A stretch of DNA of 64,000 nucleotides from Heloderma charlesbogerti (lineage: Eukaryota > Chordata > Lepidosauria > Squamata > Helodermatidae): NCBI GenBank assembly GCA_026122225.1, contig JANEZZ010002066.1, forward strand, positions 1,364,001 through 1,428,000, read 5' to 3'. The notes beneath the pieces are model-generated. The model worked only from the letters and a program-made list of their open reading frames with translations. It was not told the DNA's origin and searched no databases. Positions 21,408 through 32,737 of the stretch are shown here, in pieces (within the stretch, counting starts at the first letter, position 1; each line of letters opens with the position of its first letter). A program made the position numbers and the translations under genes.

Positions 21408-21510
21408 GACCTACCTGGGTACACCTGGTTGGTCACTGTGCAAAGTGAATCCTGGACTATGTGGCCCTGTGGTCTGACCCAGTAGGGCTCCTCTTACATT
21501 GCTATAAGAG
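21408..21510 (+). mobile_element. CR1/L3-type LINE 3' end fragment
   Basis: GGTCACTGTGCAAAGTGAATCCTGGACTA and TCTGACCCAGTAGGGCTC match the terminal block of the copies at 9290 and 25300, with substitutions. Confidence 0.55.
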
Positions 21511-23182
21511 GCAGAGAGTGGATGTGAAACATCACGAATTCAAGGCTTATTTTGCATCTGTCGAAGTCAAAAGTAAAACAAAAACAAAATGATGCAACTC
21601 TTCATTTACAGAACCTCACATTTTAGTAATTGGCATCTGATCATTGTCTGGGCTCAGCTTATTTCAAAGAGAGTAATTCTCGCTCACATTCTTGACTGCA
21701 GAGTTTCTTTGTTTTAAATGGCTCCTTTTTACTTCCCCTCCCATCTTTCTCTTCCTCTTCTTGTCATTATTTCATGCCTTCACACCCTGCCATTGGAATT
21801 CAACACTAACAGTTGATGAGTCTGAAACATAATGCACCATGGCATGAAAATGAATGGTCCAACCTAGGCTAATGGCATTGTAGTTTATGAGCCCATCCAT
21901 CAAAGCTTCAAGAAATGCTCCACTGGCCATTGATGTTTCCTTTGACTCTTTCTTTGACCATGTGTTTCTATGCTTGTTTATTCAGAAGTAAGTCCTACTG
22001 TTGTTAAAGGAACTCAACCCAGTCTTGCATTAAGCACTCTCTTGATCGCCATTGGTGACCCAGGATTCCATGCAGGAGAATGCATGGAATTCTTTTTAGT
22101 AGAGGGAGGGAGGGAGGCAACCTGTCCCTTCTTGGCCTGCTTGGTCAGTTTCTATGCTGGCCACTGAAGAAGTGAAGCCACTTTCCATCCAACATGGAAA
22201 TGCAGAGGGCTGCTGAAAGAGAAAGTGGTCAGCACTCTTTGTCCTTCACCAGCCTGCTATGCTTTTAGCCTGCAAAATAATTTATTAGCCCACTTTTTAG
22301 TCATAAGAGAGTGCCCTTTTTAGTAAAAGTAAAGCAGGTGAGTAAATATTTGCAGGCTAGTAACTTCTGGCAGCTTAGGAACAAGACTGGGCTTACTCCC
22401 AAGAAAGTGTCTCTAAGATTGTACTCTAAGTGTCTTAGAATAACTTTAATATATCAGATGTTGTGCATTTCTTATTCTGAAAACTGTACTTGCCAAGTAC
22501 TGCTTTAGGTTGTTTTATATTTGGTTATGTAAAGAAGAAAGTATATTCTATGTATAGGCTGTGTGTTAAGGGATGTTTACTTAACTGACAGTGGAATCCT
22601 ATACTTGTCTACTCCAAAGTAAGTCCTATTGAGTTATTGATGCATCAGGTTGGCCATTTCCCAGTTGTATACCATGTGGTGTTTATTTTCACTACCTGCC
22701 AGTTAAGTGTGGTGAATTCCCATGTTCTTCTAAAATAACTCAATCCAGAACAACTAAATGCAAAGCAAGCTAGACCTTCAAACACAGACCATACCAAATC
22801 ATTCTACTTCTGGTATGTAACCTTGGTCTTTTCAAGGGTAAGAAACTAGGCACTGGATGAAATGAAGTGCAGAACATTTGTTGTACGATACAACTTTTGC
22901 CAAATATGGAACCCTTTATCTGATGAAGCTTGCATGTTAATAGTGTTATCCCTCTGTGGATTTTGTCTATGCATTGTTGAGTAGATCAGAGGTTACCACA
23001 CCCCTGGTAATTAAGTTAAGAAAGTGTGATGTAGTGGAATGCTGAAGGTTCCAATCCCCCATTTTGAGAGGTGGTTTAGATGGCCTGCCCTCAATTTTTC
23101 CATGTATACAATGGAAAGGTGCTCCCTTTCCCCTAACCCTCTGGACATCCATCAGACGGTGTCATTGTAGGCCACCCTCAAC
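21511..23182. other. intergenic with short CAATCCTA/AAGTAAGTCC repeats
   Basis: No gene. The word AAGTAAGTCCTA occurs at about 21987 and 22619, the latter preceded by GGAATCCTATACTTG. Related words lie near 22385-22430, 25095 and 58493. They look like fragments of one small interspersed repeat. Confidence 0.4.
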
Positions 23183-23441
23183 TACGGGTGTATGAGAATT
23201 TCATTTCTGTTCACAAAACATGTGAGCACGTCCCATTCCCAACTCCAAATGTGAACGCAAGCAGGAACACAATTCTTGGGAATTTTTCACAATTACCCGA
23301 ACTTGCATTTGTGTTTGAAAGTACACACCTGCGCAAATGTGCATTTCTCAGAATGCCCATCTCTCACCATTCTCCTGACTTTCGAGAGTGGTTTGGTAGG
23401 CAGCATAGCAGTCTTCTTTCAAAACGGCCACTGGCTTCATT
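23183..23441. mobile_element. family B MITE, right end not found
   Basis: TACGGGTGTATGAGAATTTC matches the family B left end at 1731. AAGTACACACC and GCGCAAATGTGCATTTCTCAG continue the similarity. The right terminus is lost before the next left end at 23442. Confidence 0.5.
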
Positions 23442-23560
23442 TAGGGATAGGTGAGAAATTCATTTGGTTTACATTTCAGTGTGAATTTACCTGCCTCACA
23501 TTTCCTGAACCGAAACACTATCTGGAACACAATTAGATGTTGAAATCCATACTTTTTCAA
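23442..23560. mobile_element. family I MITE left-end fragment
   Basis: TAGGGATAGGTGAGAAATTC then TTGGTTTACATTTCAG is similar to 44234 and to parts of 29480 and 45756. The right end is unclear. Confidence 0.35.
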
Positions 23561-23899
23561 AACGTGATTCCATTTACATAACAAGGGTACAGGAGGGTGT
23601 TCCTCTCTGCCCTCCTCAGTGTTGGGCTTTCATCATATCTCCTGGTACTTTTACTTACTGTAAGACTAGAGTTCAACTCAAAGTTCACAATTAAGAGAAA
23701 TGGGATTGAACCCTCCTAGCGACAGTTCTGAGGGAATTTGTGTGATAGTTTTGGGGGGATTCTTCTGAGTTTGATAGAAGCTGGGTAGCTTCTTTTTAAA
23801 AAATGTTATGCTGATGCTGGCTACCATTTTACTCCCCCACTGTAGCCTGTTATAACAGTGGTATAGCATGGTATGGCATTGTTCGTGGGCTTTGAATTT

Positions 23900-23932
23900 G
23901 ACACACACACACTCACACACACACACACACAC
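23900..23932 (+). repeat. (CA)n microsatellite
   Basis: ACAC repeats with one TC interruption. Confidence 0.85.
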
Positions 23933-24022
23933 CAAAACTGCTGAAAAATCATCTCTATGGGAAAACTGGGTTTGAGTCATTTAAGTATTCACATAAGGGT
24001 CATTTTTTTTCTTTCTTTCTCC

Positions 24023-24368
24023 TAGGGATGTGTGAAACATTGGAAGGTTCTTCAAAGCTCTTTTGGGCTTTTCTCAGAATTTCTCTGATGTTTCAGCTGA
24101 GGAACAATCTCCAAGTTTACATCAGTTTTAATTGCTTGAATATATATCTATATCTATATATAAAGGCAAAATCCAGTGATTGCCTACAAATGTGCCAAAT
24201 TACACTTCCATGCAGAGGAACTTTAGTAGTCTCCTCAAAATTCTTCAGATCTTTTCCCTGAGCAGGGTCACACATGCTCACCTTAGAGGGGGCACATACG
24301 CCCTCCCCAAATTTACTGTGCATTTTGTTTTTGGCCACATTTCATTTGCAGCTCTATTTCCACCCCTT
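24023..24368. mobile_element. possible hAT-like MITE, family G
   Basis: TAGGGATGTGTGAAACATTGG at the left end; CACCCCTT near 24361-24368 is a possible right end. The interior is partly inverted: GAAGGTTCTTCAAAG on the left and CTCCTCAAAATTCTTCAGATC on the right. No convincing TSD. Confidence 0.4.
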
Positions 24369-24379
24369 CCTACCTCCAA

Positions 24380-24612
24380 GCCATTGATTGCTTGATTGCA
24401 TTTATATCCCGCCTTTATTCCTCCACGGAACTCAAGGTGGCGTACATAATCCTCCTCGTCTCCATTTTATCCTCACAACAACAACCGTGTGAGGTAGGTT
24501 GGGCTGAGAGTCTGTGACTGGCCCAAAGTCACCCACTGAGCTTCCATGGCCAAGTGGAGACTAGAACCTGGATCTCCCGGCTCCCAGTCCAACACTCTAG
24601 CCAAATAAAACT
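24380..24612 (-). mobile_element. CORE-SINE (MIR-like), tRNA-derived
   Basis: Read on minus: a tRNA-like head with GTTGGACTGGGAGCCGGGAG, then GTGACTTTGGGCCAGTCAC, CCTACCTCACACGGTTGTTG and GTGAGGATAAAATGGAGA. This block order is shared with MIR/CORE-SINEs. The polymerase III B box is worn. Fragments of the same family lie at about 26370 and 61090. Confidence 0.7.
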
Positions 24613-25145
24613 CTCAGGTACAAAGACATAGCTGTAACATCTCCTGCAACAGCTGCATGTGAGAAACGTTTTCATTAGGTTGATTATTCCTGCAATTAAG
24701 CACCTTTCACCTTTTCAGCCGTTTGTTTTTGCTAGATTAATGAAACAGAAAGAGAGAACATAGAGGTGGTGTTGTATAAAGCACAGTGGTGAGTGTTTTA
24801 TTAGATTTATGTAGCAAGTTCAATTATTCTTTTCAACTTGACCTTAACATGTTAAGTGTCTAGAAAAACCTTCCCTAGATGCAAAACTATCATCTTCAGT
24901 CAAGCTGCTGAGGCAACCCAAGATTCATTGCATTGTTTTATGTTTGTGCTGACAAAAGAGGTTCAGGATCATAATTTTACTAATTAGTCTTCATCTTACT
25001 TTAGCTTTATAATTGAAAACCTTACCTTTTGGAAAATCAAGTCCTATTTCGAACTGACTGTGTTATAGCCAGGTATGTGCCTACATATTGAAGGGTGCAA
25101 TCCTAAACTAGGTCAAATACTGCCCCAAAAGTGATCAGGTATTTT
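24613..25145. other. intergenic, nothing recognised
   Basis: No supported feature apart from a short GTGCAATCCTAAACTAGG word near 25096 that belongs to the small repeat noted at 21511. Confidence 0.4.
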
Positions 25146-25230
25146 TAAAGGAGTATTTTTTAATGCATTTACTTATTACATTTTTATACTGCCCAATAGC
25201 CGAGGCTCTCTGGGCAGTTCACAATTAAAC
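25146..25230 (-). mobile_element. L2-clade LINE tail fragment
   Basis: CCCAATAGCCGAGGCTCTCTG preceded by TTTTTATACTG, the terminal L2 block only. Confidence 0.65.
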
Positions 25231-25299
25231 ATAATCGCCATTAATCTGAGAACAACACAGAAGGTCATAACAAGCTTGAAATGTATGCAGATTACATAC

Positions 25300-25615
25300 A
25301 CACACATAAGAACACAAGAAGAGCCCTGCTGGATCAGACCAAGGGTCATCTAGTCCAGCATTCTGTTCGCACAGTGGCCAACCAGCTGTTGACCGGGAAC
25401 CTACAAGCAGGACATGAGTGCAACAGCACCCTCCCACCCACGTTCCTCAGCAACTGGTGTACATATGCTCACTGCCTCTGGTTCTGGAGTTAGCACATAG
25501 CTATTAAGGCTAGTAGGATAACCTTCTCCTCCAGAAATATGTCTAACTCCCTTTTAAAGCCATCCAGATTGGTGGCCAATACTTCATCCTGTGGTAGCAA
25601 ATTCCATAGTTTTGC
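25300..25615 (-). mobile_element. CR1/L3-type LINE 3' fragment
   Basis: Read on plus: AGAGCCCTGCTGGATCAGACC, TTCTGTTCGCACAGTGGCC, then GCCATCCAGATTGGTGGCC. This is parallel to 27945-28260. It covers the non-coding 3' region and the end of the coding region. Confidence 0.78.
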
Positions 25616-26365
25616 CCCACCCCCTCACCAGATTCCTCATGAGCCACTCCAGCTTGAGGCGCTGCTCCTCTCAGCGCTCCGGGGAATGACCAGCTGCGGC
25701 TGCGGCTCCTTCCGGAGCTGGGAAGGCTGCGTCGGCCCCGCTGCCATTCCACCCCCCTTTTCACCTCCTTTCCCCCGCTCAATCATACATACACACACTA
25801 GATAGTTGTTATTCTGAGACAACAACATGGAGGGAGCAATCCTAGGTCCCCTAGAAATAGTATTGTTCAGTTTCCTGGCTCCAATCTCTCAGACAGGGCT
25901 CTGAGCCAGGAAAAAATGCTCCCTGCCCCCTCCCCGTCATTGCTGGTACGGAGAGACCTGTGCCAACTACTTCTCCACCCTTGCAAAATAGAGCACGGAG
26001 ATGGGGAAAAGGAGGTGTTCCTGGGGGTGGGGAGGGGAGGAGACTGGGGACGTGGGGCTACAAGATATCCCCAGCCTCCTTCCTTCTTCCTCCTCAAAGC
26101 CTTTGCTAGAGGGGCGAAATCGACAAAATTTGACCATCTAGACAAAATTGCCCATCTGGCTCAAATGCAGAGCAGGAGGCATGAATCGCCTCCCTCTCTG
26201 CATTGGATACACGTGAGCCTCTGAATCTGGATGCTTACAAGTCCCATAAGACTGTGCCCTAAGTTTTTTTGTGTTTTTATTAAATGTTTATGTTACTGTA
26301 TTTTTAATAAAAGCTTTCTACCAAGTGGATCAGCGTAGCATACAGAGTTCCTCCTCCCATTTTAA
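25616..26365. other. unassigned, partly GC-rich
   Basis: A GC-rich block at 25650-25760 and a GA-rich block near 25990-26060. No gene model is supported, and the overlapping frames show no domains. Confidence 0.35.
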
Positions 26366-26369
26366 AGTC

Positions 26370-26510
26370 ATAACATGTTATCCTCATGGCAACCCTGTAA
26401 GGTAGGCTAGTGTGAGAGCCCAAAATCACCTAATGAGCTTTGTGGATAAGTGAGGACTTGAACCTAGAATTCTGAGGTTCTAAACTGATCTTTGACCAAC
26501 TAGGCAGTGT
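26370..26510 (-). mobile_element. CORE-SINE (MIR-like) fragment
   Basis: CCTCATGGCAACCCTGTAAGG, GAGCCCAAAATCACCTAATG and GAACCTAGAATTCTGAGG follow the same order as the CORE-SINE at 24380, with more divergence. Confidence 0.55.
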
Positions 26511-27361
26511 GTTCGCCACTGATAACTGGTTGCATTCTGGTTTTGAGTTGTCTGCAGTTATGGGAGGCGGCCAGCAGGAGTTGGGGTTATGAACAGGAGC
26601 TGAATGCAAGCAGTGATGCAATTCAGTTCTGAGCTGCAAATCTACATTTTAAGTGCCTTTTTCTTTTCTTTTTTACTGCCCATAAGGACAGCTGCCATGT
26701 TGGACAAGAACAGAATTAAGTGGGCTTCTCACAGAGTCTTTCCTTTTTTCTCTTCTGCTTTTAAAAACCCTCCGGATAGAAGAGAAATTGAAAAGAATCT
26801 TATCAGCACTATTATTCTGCTGCTTGAAAAAACTAAGAGTTGAAGTAGCCTTAGGCATCAGAGACCTCCAGAATACATTATGAGGTGTGTAGATACTGAA
26901 AAAATCCCCCCCTTTCTCTCTCTCTCTCTCTGTAAAAATAATAAAGATCCTATGTTGTAGAAGATGGGTGTACAACATTTTCAGATCCAATGGTTGCATG
27001 TGATGCTGAGTTGCGGGGGGAGTATAGGCAGTGGGGGCACATATTGTGTGCACAAATACACACATGCACTCACACACTCACACATCAGCAGCCTCTAGGA
27101 TATCTGGAAGGGGGAGTAGACACTCTTCTTTCCACCCACTGCCCCAATGTTGCTGATTCAGACGGCTCTTTCCTTGCTGCTAACAGGGGTGGGAAAAGAG
27201 TGATCTGTATGAGGGTCCCTGGCTGAGGGGATGGCAAGTATAGGCAGTGGGGGATTGAGGAGTGGTGGCGTCAGGGCATCCTTAGGGAGCCACAGTAAAG
27301 GTTTTCAGGGGCTACAGGTTGCACACTCGTCTTGCAGGTGCTAGTCACGTGCACTCATGCA
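26511..27361. other. intergenic, nothing recognised
   Basis: Contains (CT)n at about 26912-26931 and CACAC-rich sequence near 27055-27085. No gene supported. Confidence 0.4.
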
Positions 27362-27914
27362 TAGGGATGGTGCAGTGCCCGATTCTGTCCAGGAATCCGG
27401 TGGCACTGCCCCTGCATGCACCTCTGAGCCCCGCACACCGAGCCCCTGCCTCCACTGTCCCCCTGCCCGTGTTTGGCAAGCTGCCTCCTCTCACCCTGAT
27501 GGCCCTGTCAACTTCCGCAGTTGCCATTTTTTGCTAAATAAAATGGTGATCCCAAAATGGGAATACTGGCGTATGTGCGAAAATGCGAATCTGAGAATGT
27601 GCATATTTGTGCATGCACAAAATGCATATTTTTGCAGAAGCAGATATTTTCTCATGCATGGATATGCGCATTTGCAAAAAACACATTTTTTTGCATAAAC
27701 AAATATGCACATTCACCAATATGCCCGTTTTTGAGATCACCATTTTATTTTGCAAAAAATGGTGACCACGAAGCTCAACTAAATTGCTAGGGTGAGTGCG
27801 GGCTGCTCACCGAGCAAGGGAGGGGCTCGAGCATGGTCTGGAGACTAGCGAGTGGGGTCAGGGGTCGGGCAGTTGCACAGAGAACCTGGACAGGGGTAGG
27901 TTCGCACATCCCTA
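27362..27914. mobile_element. hAT-like MITE, family C
   Basis: TAGGGATG...CATCCCTA; flanks CTCATGCA (27354-27361) and CTCATGAA (27915-27922), 7 of 8. The interior inverted repeat is made of TGCATATTTTTGC-type words around 27640. AAATGGTGATC near 27540 is mirrored by GATCACCATTT near 27736. The arms carry CTCACCCTG (about 27490) and AGGGTGAGTG (about 27789), outward donor-like words as in the copy at 13505. Confidence 0.87.
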
Positions 27915-27939
27915 CTCATGAATAGCATCTATTAAGAGC

Positions 27940-28540
27940 AAGGGTGTTAAGAACAGAAGAAATGTCATGCTGGATCAGACCAAGGGTCCATCTAGTACAG
28001 CATTCTGTTCACACAGTGGCCAACCAGCTGTCAACCAGGAACCCACAAGCAGGGCATGAGCACAACAGCACCCTCTCACCCATGTTTCCCAGCAACTGGT
28101 GTACATAGGTTCACTGCCTCTGGTATTGGAGGTAGCACATAGCCATCAAGACTAGTAGCCATTGATAGCCTTCTCCTCCAGGAATTTGTGTAACCCCCTT
28201 TTAAAGCCATCCAAATTGGTGGCCATCAGTATGTCCTGATGTAGCACATTCCATTGCTTAACTATGCACTGTGTGAAGAAGTACTTCCTTTTATTTGTCC
28301 TGAAGTTCCCACCAATTACCTTAATGGGATGACCCTGGGTTCCAGTAGTTTGAGAGAGGGCAAAAAATGTCTCCCTATCCACATTCTCCACACCATGCAT
28401 AATTTTGTAGACCTTTATCATGTCTCCCCTTACCCTCCAGGCTAAACAATCCCAGCTGTTGTAACCTTCTCTCATAGAGGAGATGCTCCAGGCCCTTGAT
28501 CATTTTAGTTGCCCTTTTCTGTTTTCTGTAATAACACGTT
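27940..28540 (-). mobile_element. CR1/L3-type LINE, 5'-truncated
   Basis: The 3' terminal block on minus is followed by a readable C-terminal coding segment (see 28152-28475). The upstream end is cut by a family B MITE fragment at about 28541. Confidence 0.8.
28152..28475 (-). pseudogene. LINE ORF2 C-terminal remnant (CR1/L3 type)
   Basis: The translation includes RVRGDMIKVYKIMHG, then DRETFFAL, GHPIKVIGG and VKQWNVLHQDI, ending NLDGFKRGLHKFLEE. This is the conserved C-terminal tail after the RT domain in CR1-like LINEs (compare LRGDMIALFKYLK in the CR1 frame at 38560). No catalytic motif remains. It sits in the 3' part of a truncated copy and cannot be functional. Confidence 0.75.
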
Positions 28541-28787
28541 AATTTGGTAGCAAAGAGTTCGCACAAGCAATTTTCCACTCAGATATTACATGGCAGTGAG
28601 TCTGCCAAGCTTCACACACCAGGAGCTGCTTTTCCACACCACTGCCACAATGTGTAGTGCTGGCCATTATGATTCTTTCATAATTTAGTAATGTTTTTGG
28701 TGGACACGTGCTCACACTTTCTTTCCAAATTCTGAACAGGGCACGCTCACGTTTTGTGAACAAAAACTAAATTCTCATACATCCCTA
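28541..28787 (-). mobile_element. family B MITE fragment, reversed
   Basis: Ends AATTCTCATACATCCCTA (TIR 28780-28787), the reverse of the family B left end. GTTCGCACAAG at about 28557 is family-like. The opposite TIR is missing, so it is truncated or diverged. Confidence 0.55.
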
Positions 28788-28795
28788 CTAAAAAG

Positions 28796-29464
28796 CAGCC
28801 CTTAGCCCATGGTAGTTTAAACAGTTGTTAGAGGAGCCCATCTTGCCATTGTTCTAAACCTCACAACGTGAGTATTAATGGTAAAGCAGCAATATGGTTA
28901 GTTTGGGAGTTCATATAACAAAATTATAAGAAAGGTACCCTTTTGAAAGGTAACATCCACTCTGTTCTTAACTATCCCAAACTTTCCAAGTGTCTGGAGA
29001 AGACATTGAAAGCCATATGTTATGGCAAACATGCTGACGTCCTCAGTTATGACAATCTCTTTAAAATGGAAAGGAATGTATAAATTTAGCAGAAAGCTTT
29101 GCCTGAGGCTTCAGAACTATTCCTTAGGCAAGAAAAGTTGGGAAGCACTAAGCAGTTTCACATGGGAAAGTACGGAAGTAGCATAAATCCGTTTGCTGCT
29201 TCTTCTGCCATCATGGGAAAATCGATACATCTGCATCTTTATTCTTCTGCCATCCCAGTGAAGCGGTAAAGCGTAGCTAAGGGGTGAGGTGAATCAGAGA
29301 ATACTATTATCTTGATGTAGCAGAAACGGAGAAGGATCAACTGGAATGCTCCTGCTGTAATGAGTTCAGTTTCTGAAGAGATATCTGTGTGGAATATTGC
29401 ATGTGAGGAAATAATTTGGATCTAGGCTACTTTCATTAAGATTTGTATTAGTGGGGTGATTATC
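28796..29464. other. intergenic, nothing recognised
   Basis: No supported feature. Confidence 0.4.
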
Positions 29465-29955
29465 TAGGAATGGCTCTCCCCAGTGAGACATTGGCTGCTG
29501 CATGGATTAAGAGAATGGGAGAAAAAATTGTTCAGTTCACATTTTCATACAAACTTACTCAGTTTGCACTCCCCAAATCAGTATGCAAACCAGAATGCAG
29601 TTATCCTTTGGTATCTGCACTCATTCACACTCAACCTGCCCCACTGGAAGTGTACAAAAACATGTACACCAGGGAAGGAAAAGTATGCCCCAAAATGTAT
29701 ATATTAGTGAGAAAAAGTACTAAAAAGCATTATAAGAGGGGGAAACTGCTCGCAAAAAGAAAAGTATATTGAGCAAAAATTAACAAAAACACGTATTAAG
29801 GGAAATGTGCACAAAAATGCTTACAAATGTTCATCCAGCATTAAAAAAGAAGTTGCAAGCTGATGTGGAAACAGGATGGAATGCACTTAGGATTGGAAAA
29901 ATGAGACACTGATAGAAACTAAAATTGAGAGATTTATCCATTTCTACTCTAGCCT
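29465..29955. mobile_element. possible family I MITE
   Basis: TAGGAATGG near 29465, CAGTTCACATTTTCATAC near 29532 and GATGTGGAAACAGGATGGAA near 29858 parallel the element at 45756-46092. The A-rich middle has diverged direct repeats of AAAAGTAT-type words. Ends and TSD are not certain. Confidence 0.4.
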
Positions 29956-30261
29956 GGATGGCTGCCATGACTGGCAAGGCTTAAACTCCATCGTGCTACT
30001 ACAAAATCCTGACTGGGTTAGGAGATAACACCTCGCAGTGAGAAACCTATATGTGCCTTCCAGTCCGGCCCAGGAGGGGGAGCTCCCAGGACATGACAGA
30101 TGTCTGAAGGTGGCTTAGGCAGGCAGGAGGCAGGTAGCAGGTGCAGTTGGGACCTTGGATAATTATAAGCAGGGAAATTGCTGCAACAAGATCTGTAGCT
30201 CAGCTGAGGCCCTTTATTTATCTTATTTAAGAATGTATATGCATTCTTTCTAAACAAAACT

Positions 30262-30609
30262 AAAAAGGTAAAAAGGTAAAGGTGTCCCCAACCAGTCGTG
30301 CCCGACTCTAGGGTGCGGTGCTCATCCCCATTTCTAAGCCGAAGAGCCAGCGCTGTCCGAAGACGCTTCCGTGGTCATGTGGCCGGCTTGAATGAACACC
30401 GAGGTGCACGGAACGCTGTTACCTTTCCCGCCGAGGCGGTACCTATTTATCTACTTGCAATTTCTTGCTTTCGAACTGCTAGGTTGGCAGGAGCTGGGAC
30501 TGAAGACGGGAGCTCACTCCGTCACGCAGCACCAGGGTCTCGAACTGCTGACCTGCCGACCTTCCAGTCTGCAGTTCAGCATCTTAACCACTAAGCCACT
30601 GCGGCCCCT
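30262..30609 (-). mobile_element. Sauria-type tRNA-derived SINE
   Basis: Read on minus: a tRNA-related head GGGGCCGCAGTGGCTTAGTGG (first and last bases flanking), then a B-box-like GGTCAGCAGTTCGAGACCC. The body has CTGCCAACCTAGCAGTTCG and CGGCCACATGACCACG. The 3' tail GAGTCGGGCACGACTGG resembles the BovB 3' end and is followed by ACCTTTACC. This arrangement fits squamate Sauria SINEs, which rely on BovB for retrotransposition. The MITE at 30622 was inserted just beyond its head. Confidence 0.85.
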
Positions 30610-30621
30610 ACAAAACAGAAC

Positions 30622-31823
30622 TAGGGATGGGCAAACTCACCTGGGTCCTCCCTGCTCGATGGACCCCCCCTGGCTGCTTAAGCCAGGACACAAGCCACCC
30701 TGCAGTCTGCAGGCACCCGATGAGCAGCCACCTGCTTCCCCGACGAGCTGCCATTGTGCACAAAATGGTGGCTCATTATGGTGGCAGAGGCAGCAAGAAG
30801 GGAGTCGAGGGGGAAGCACCATGGCACTTCCTTCTTGGTTCCCATCCTCCCGCAGTTGCTCGGCGGCAGAGGTGGCAGGATGGGAACCGAGAGGGAAGCA
30901 CCATGGTGCTTCTCTCTCACCTCCCATCCTGCTGCAGCTGCCAAGCAACCACATCTCTGTCTGCCAGTCGCCAGCAGAAGGTAGGGATGTACGAAAGTCA
31001 CCTTTTCACAGGGGTGATTCGCGGTGGGGGGGAGGCACTTTGCTTCTCCCCCCGAAGTTCAGGCGCCGGGGGGGGAGGCGCCCCGCCTCACCCGGACGAA
31101 ATTCAGGCCGGGGAGAAGCGCCCCGTGTCCCCGGCCGCGAAAAAAAAGTGAAGAAAAAAAAAACCGGGATAGGCTACGTAGCCTATCACGGCTAGATTTC
31201 CAAAGTCAGCCGTGATAGGCTACTTTAATCATCACGTAGCCTATCACGGGTGTGTGTTTTGTTTTGTTTTTTACTTTTTTATTTTGTAATGGCAGTGGTG
31301 GCAGCCGGTCGGGAGACCGGCCGCCGCCCCCCCCGCCAGGATCCGCCGCCGAGAGGGACATTTGGCCACGGTAAGTCCCATCCCGGGGGGGGGCGGGGGG
31401 CCAGCGGGCCGGCGGAGAATTTCCCCAACACTTTCGGGGGGCCGAATGCCTCGGCGCTCAGCCTCCCGAAGATTCGTGGAGAAATTCTCCGCCATCCCTA
31501 GCAGAAGGAGGCACATTTGCTTGGCGGCAGCAGCCCCTCATGTTCTCCTTCCTTGCGAGGAGAGCATGAAAGGGTGACAGACAAATGGGGCCTTTTCAAT
31601 AAAGGCTGATTTTACATAAATTGTGGCTGCCATTTACGTAAAATCAGCTTTTACAAAACAAGCCAAGCCGCCAGTTGGGCAAGGAGCAGGGACTGCTGCG
31701 CTTGTCCGACTTGGCATGCACCGAGACGGGCAAGCACAGGGTTGGCGGACTGGCGTTCAGGGGGCCGAACTGGTGGGAACCTGCTGAGTTCAAGTCCCCA
31801 AATGGATGCTTGCGACATCCCTA
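30622..31823. mobile_element. hAT-like MITE, family G/H type, hosting a family A MITE
   Basis: TAGGGATG...CATCCCTA with perfect TSD AACAGAAC (30614-30621 and 31824-31831). The element at 30982-31500 lies inside with its own TSD; without it this element is about 675 bp. It is related to 54882-55313 (shared CCATTT...ACATAAA and CAAAATGG-type foldback, plus TGCTTGCGACATCCC-like ends). The left arm has CTCACCTGGG, an outward donor word on minus. Confidence 0.88.
30982..31500 (+). mobile_element. hAT-like MITE, family A short form
   Basis: TAGGGATG...CATCCCTA with perfect TSD GCAGAAGG (30974-30981 and 31501-31508). The core is reduced: a GATAGGCTACGTAGCCTATC hairpin with almost no loop (about 31170-31190) and one TGATAGGCTAC hairpin (31213-31249). 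The right arm keeps the GCCGGTCGGGAGACCGGCC stem and GGTAAGTCCC (about 31370). It is an internal-deletion derivative of the long form. Confidence 0.92.
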
Positions 31824-31845
31824 AACAGAACTATTTCTTTCTCAA

Positions 31846-32262
31846 GGTGGCTTACAGTTAATAGCACAGGAACATTAAGAAAGCACCCAACAGTACCTAG
31901 ATCCAATATCTAAAACATCAAAACTAAAAGCAGCAACATGAAACAACTCCAAATGTACTAGTAAAACTATATTTCAATTAAAACAGAGAAAATGGAAGTT
32001 TAAAGACCGAAGCCCTCTTATAAGCAAACAGGGAAAGAGAAATTTACCTCCTTCAGGAGGAGAGAATTCCATAAATGTGAGGGCTCCACTCAAAAGGTCC
32101 TGTCTCTTGTACTAACAGCCAGCCTAACTGACCTTGATGATGGTCATATGAGTTGGGCTTTGATAGCCAATCTTATGACCTAGCTAGGTATACATGGATG
32201 AAGATGGTCCCCCAGGTAACCAGCTACCAAACCTTATTTATTTATTTATTTATTTATTTCGT
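31846..32262 (-). mobile_element. LINE 3' fragment (L2-like) plus (TTTA)n
   Basis: GGTGGCTTACAGTTAATAGC and an A-rich block are followed by GAGAATTCCATAAATGTGAGG and CAAAAGGTCCTGTCTC, the 3' end of an L2-like coding region on minus. A (TTTA)n run lies at about 32234-32259. Confidence 0.5.
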
Positions 32263-32737
32263 TTACATCCCACCTTTTTTCCTCCTTCATAGAATCACAG
32301 AATCATAGAACAGTAGGGTTGGAAGGGGCCTACAAAGCCATTGAGTCCAACCCCCTGCTCAGTGCAGGAATCCAAGTCAGAGCATCCCTGACAGATGGCT
32401 GTCCAGTCTTGTCTCGCCTCCAGTGTAGGAGAGCCCACTACCTCCCTAGGTAATTGGTTCCATTGTCATATTGCTCTAACAGGAAGTTTTTCCGGATGTT
32501 CAGACAGAATCTGACTTCCTGTAACTTGAGCCCATTCTTCCGTGTCCTGCACTCTGGGATGATCAAGAAGAGATCCTGGCCTTCCTCTCTGTGACAACCT
32601 TTCAAGTACTTGAAGAATGCTATCATATCACCCCTCAGTCTTCTCTTCTCAAGGCGAAACATGCCCATTTCTTTTAGTTGCTCTTCATAGGGCTTTGTTT
32701 CCAGTCCCCTGATCATCTTTGTTGCCCTCCTCTGAAC

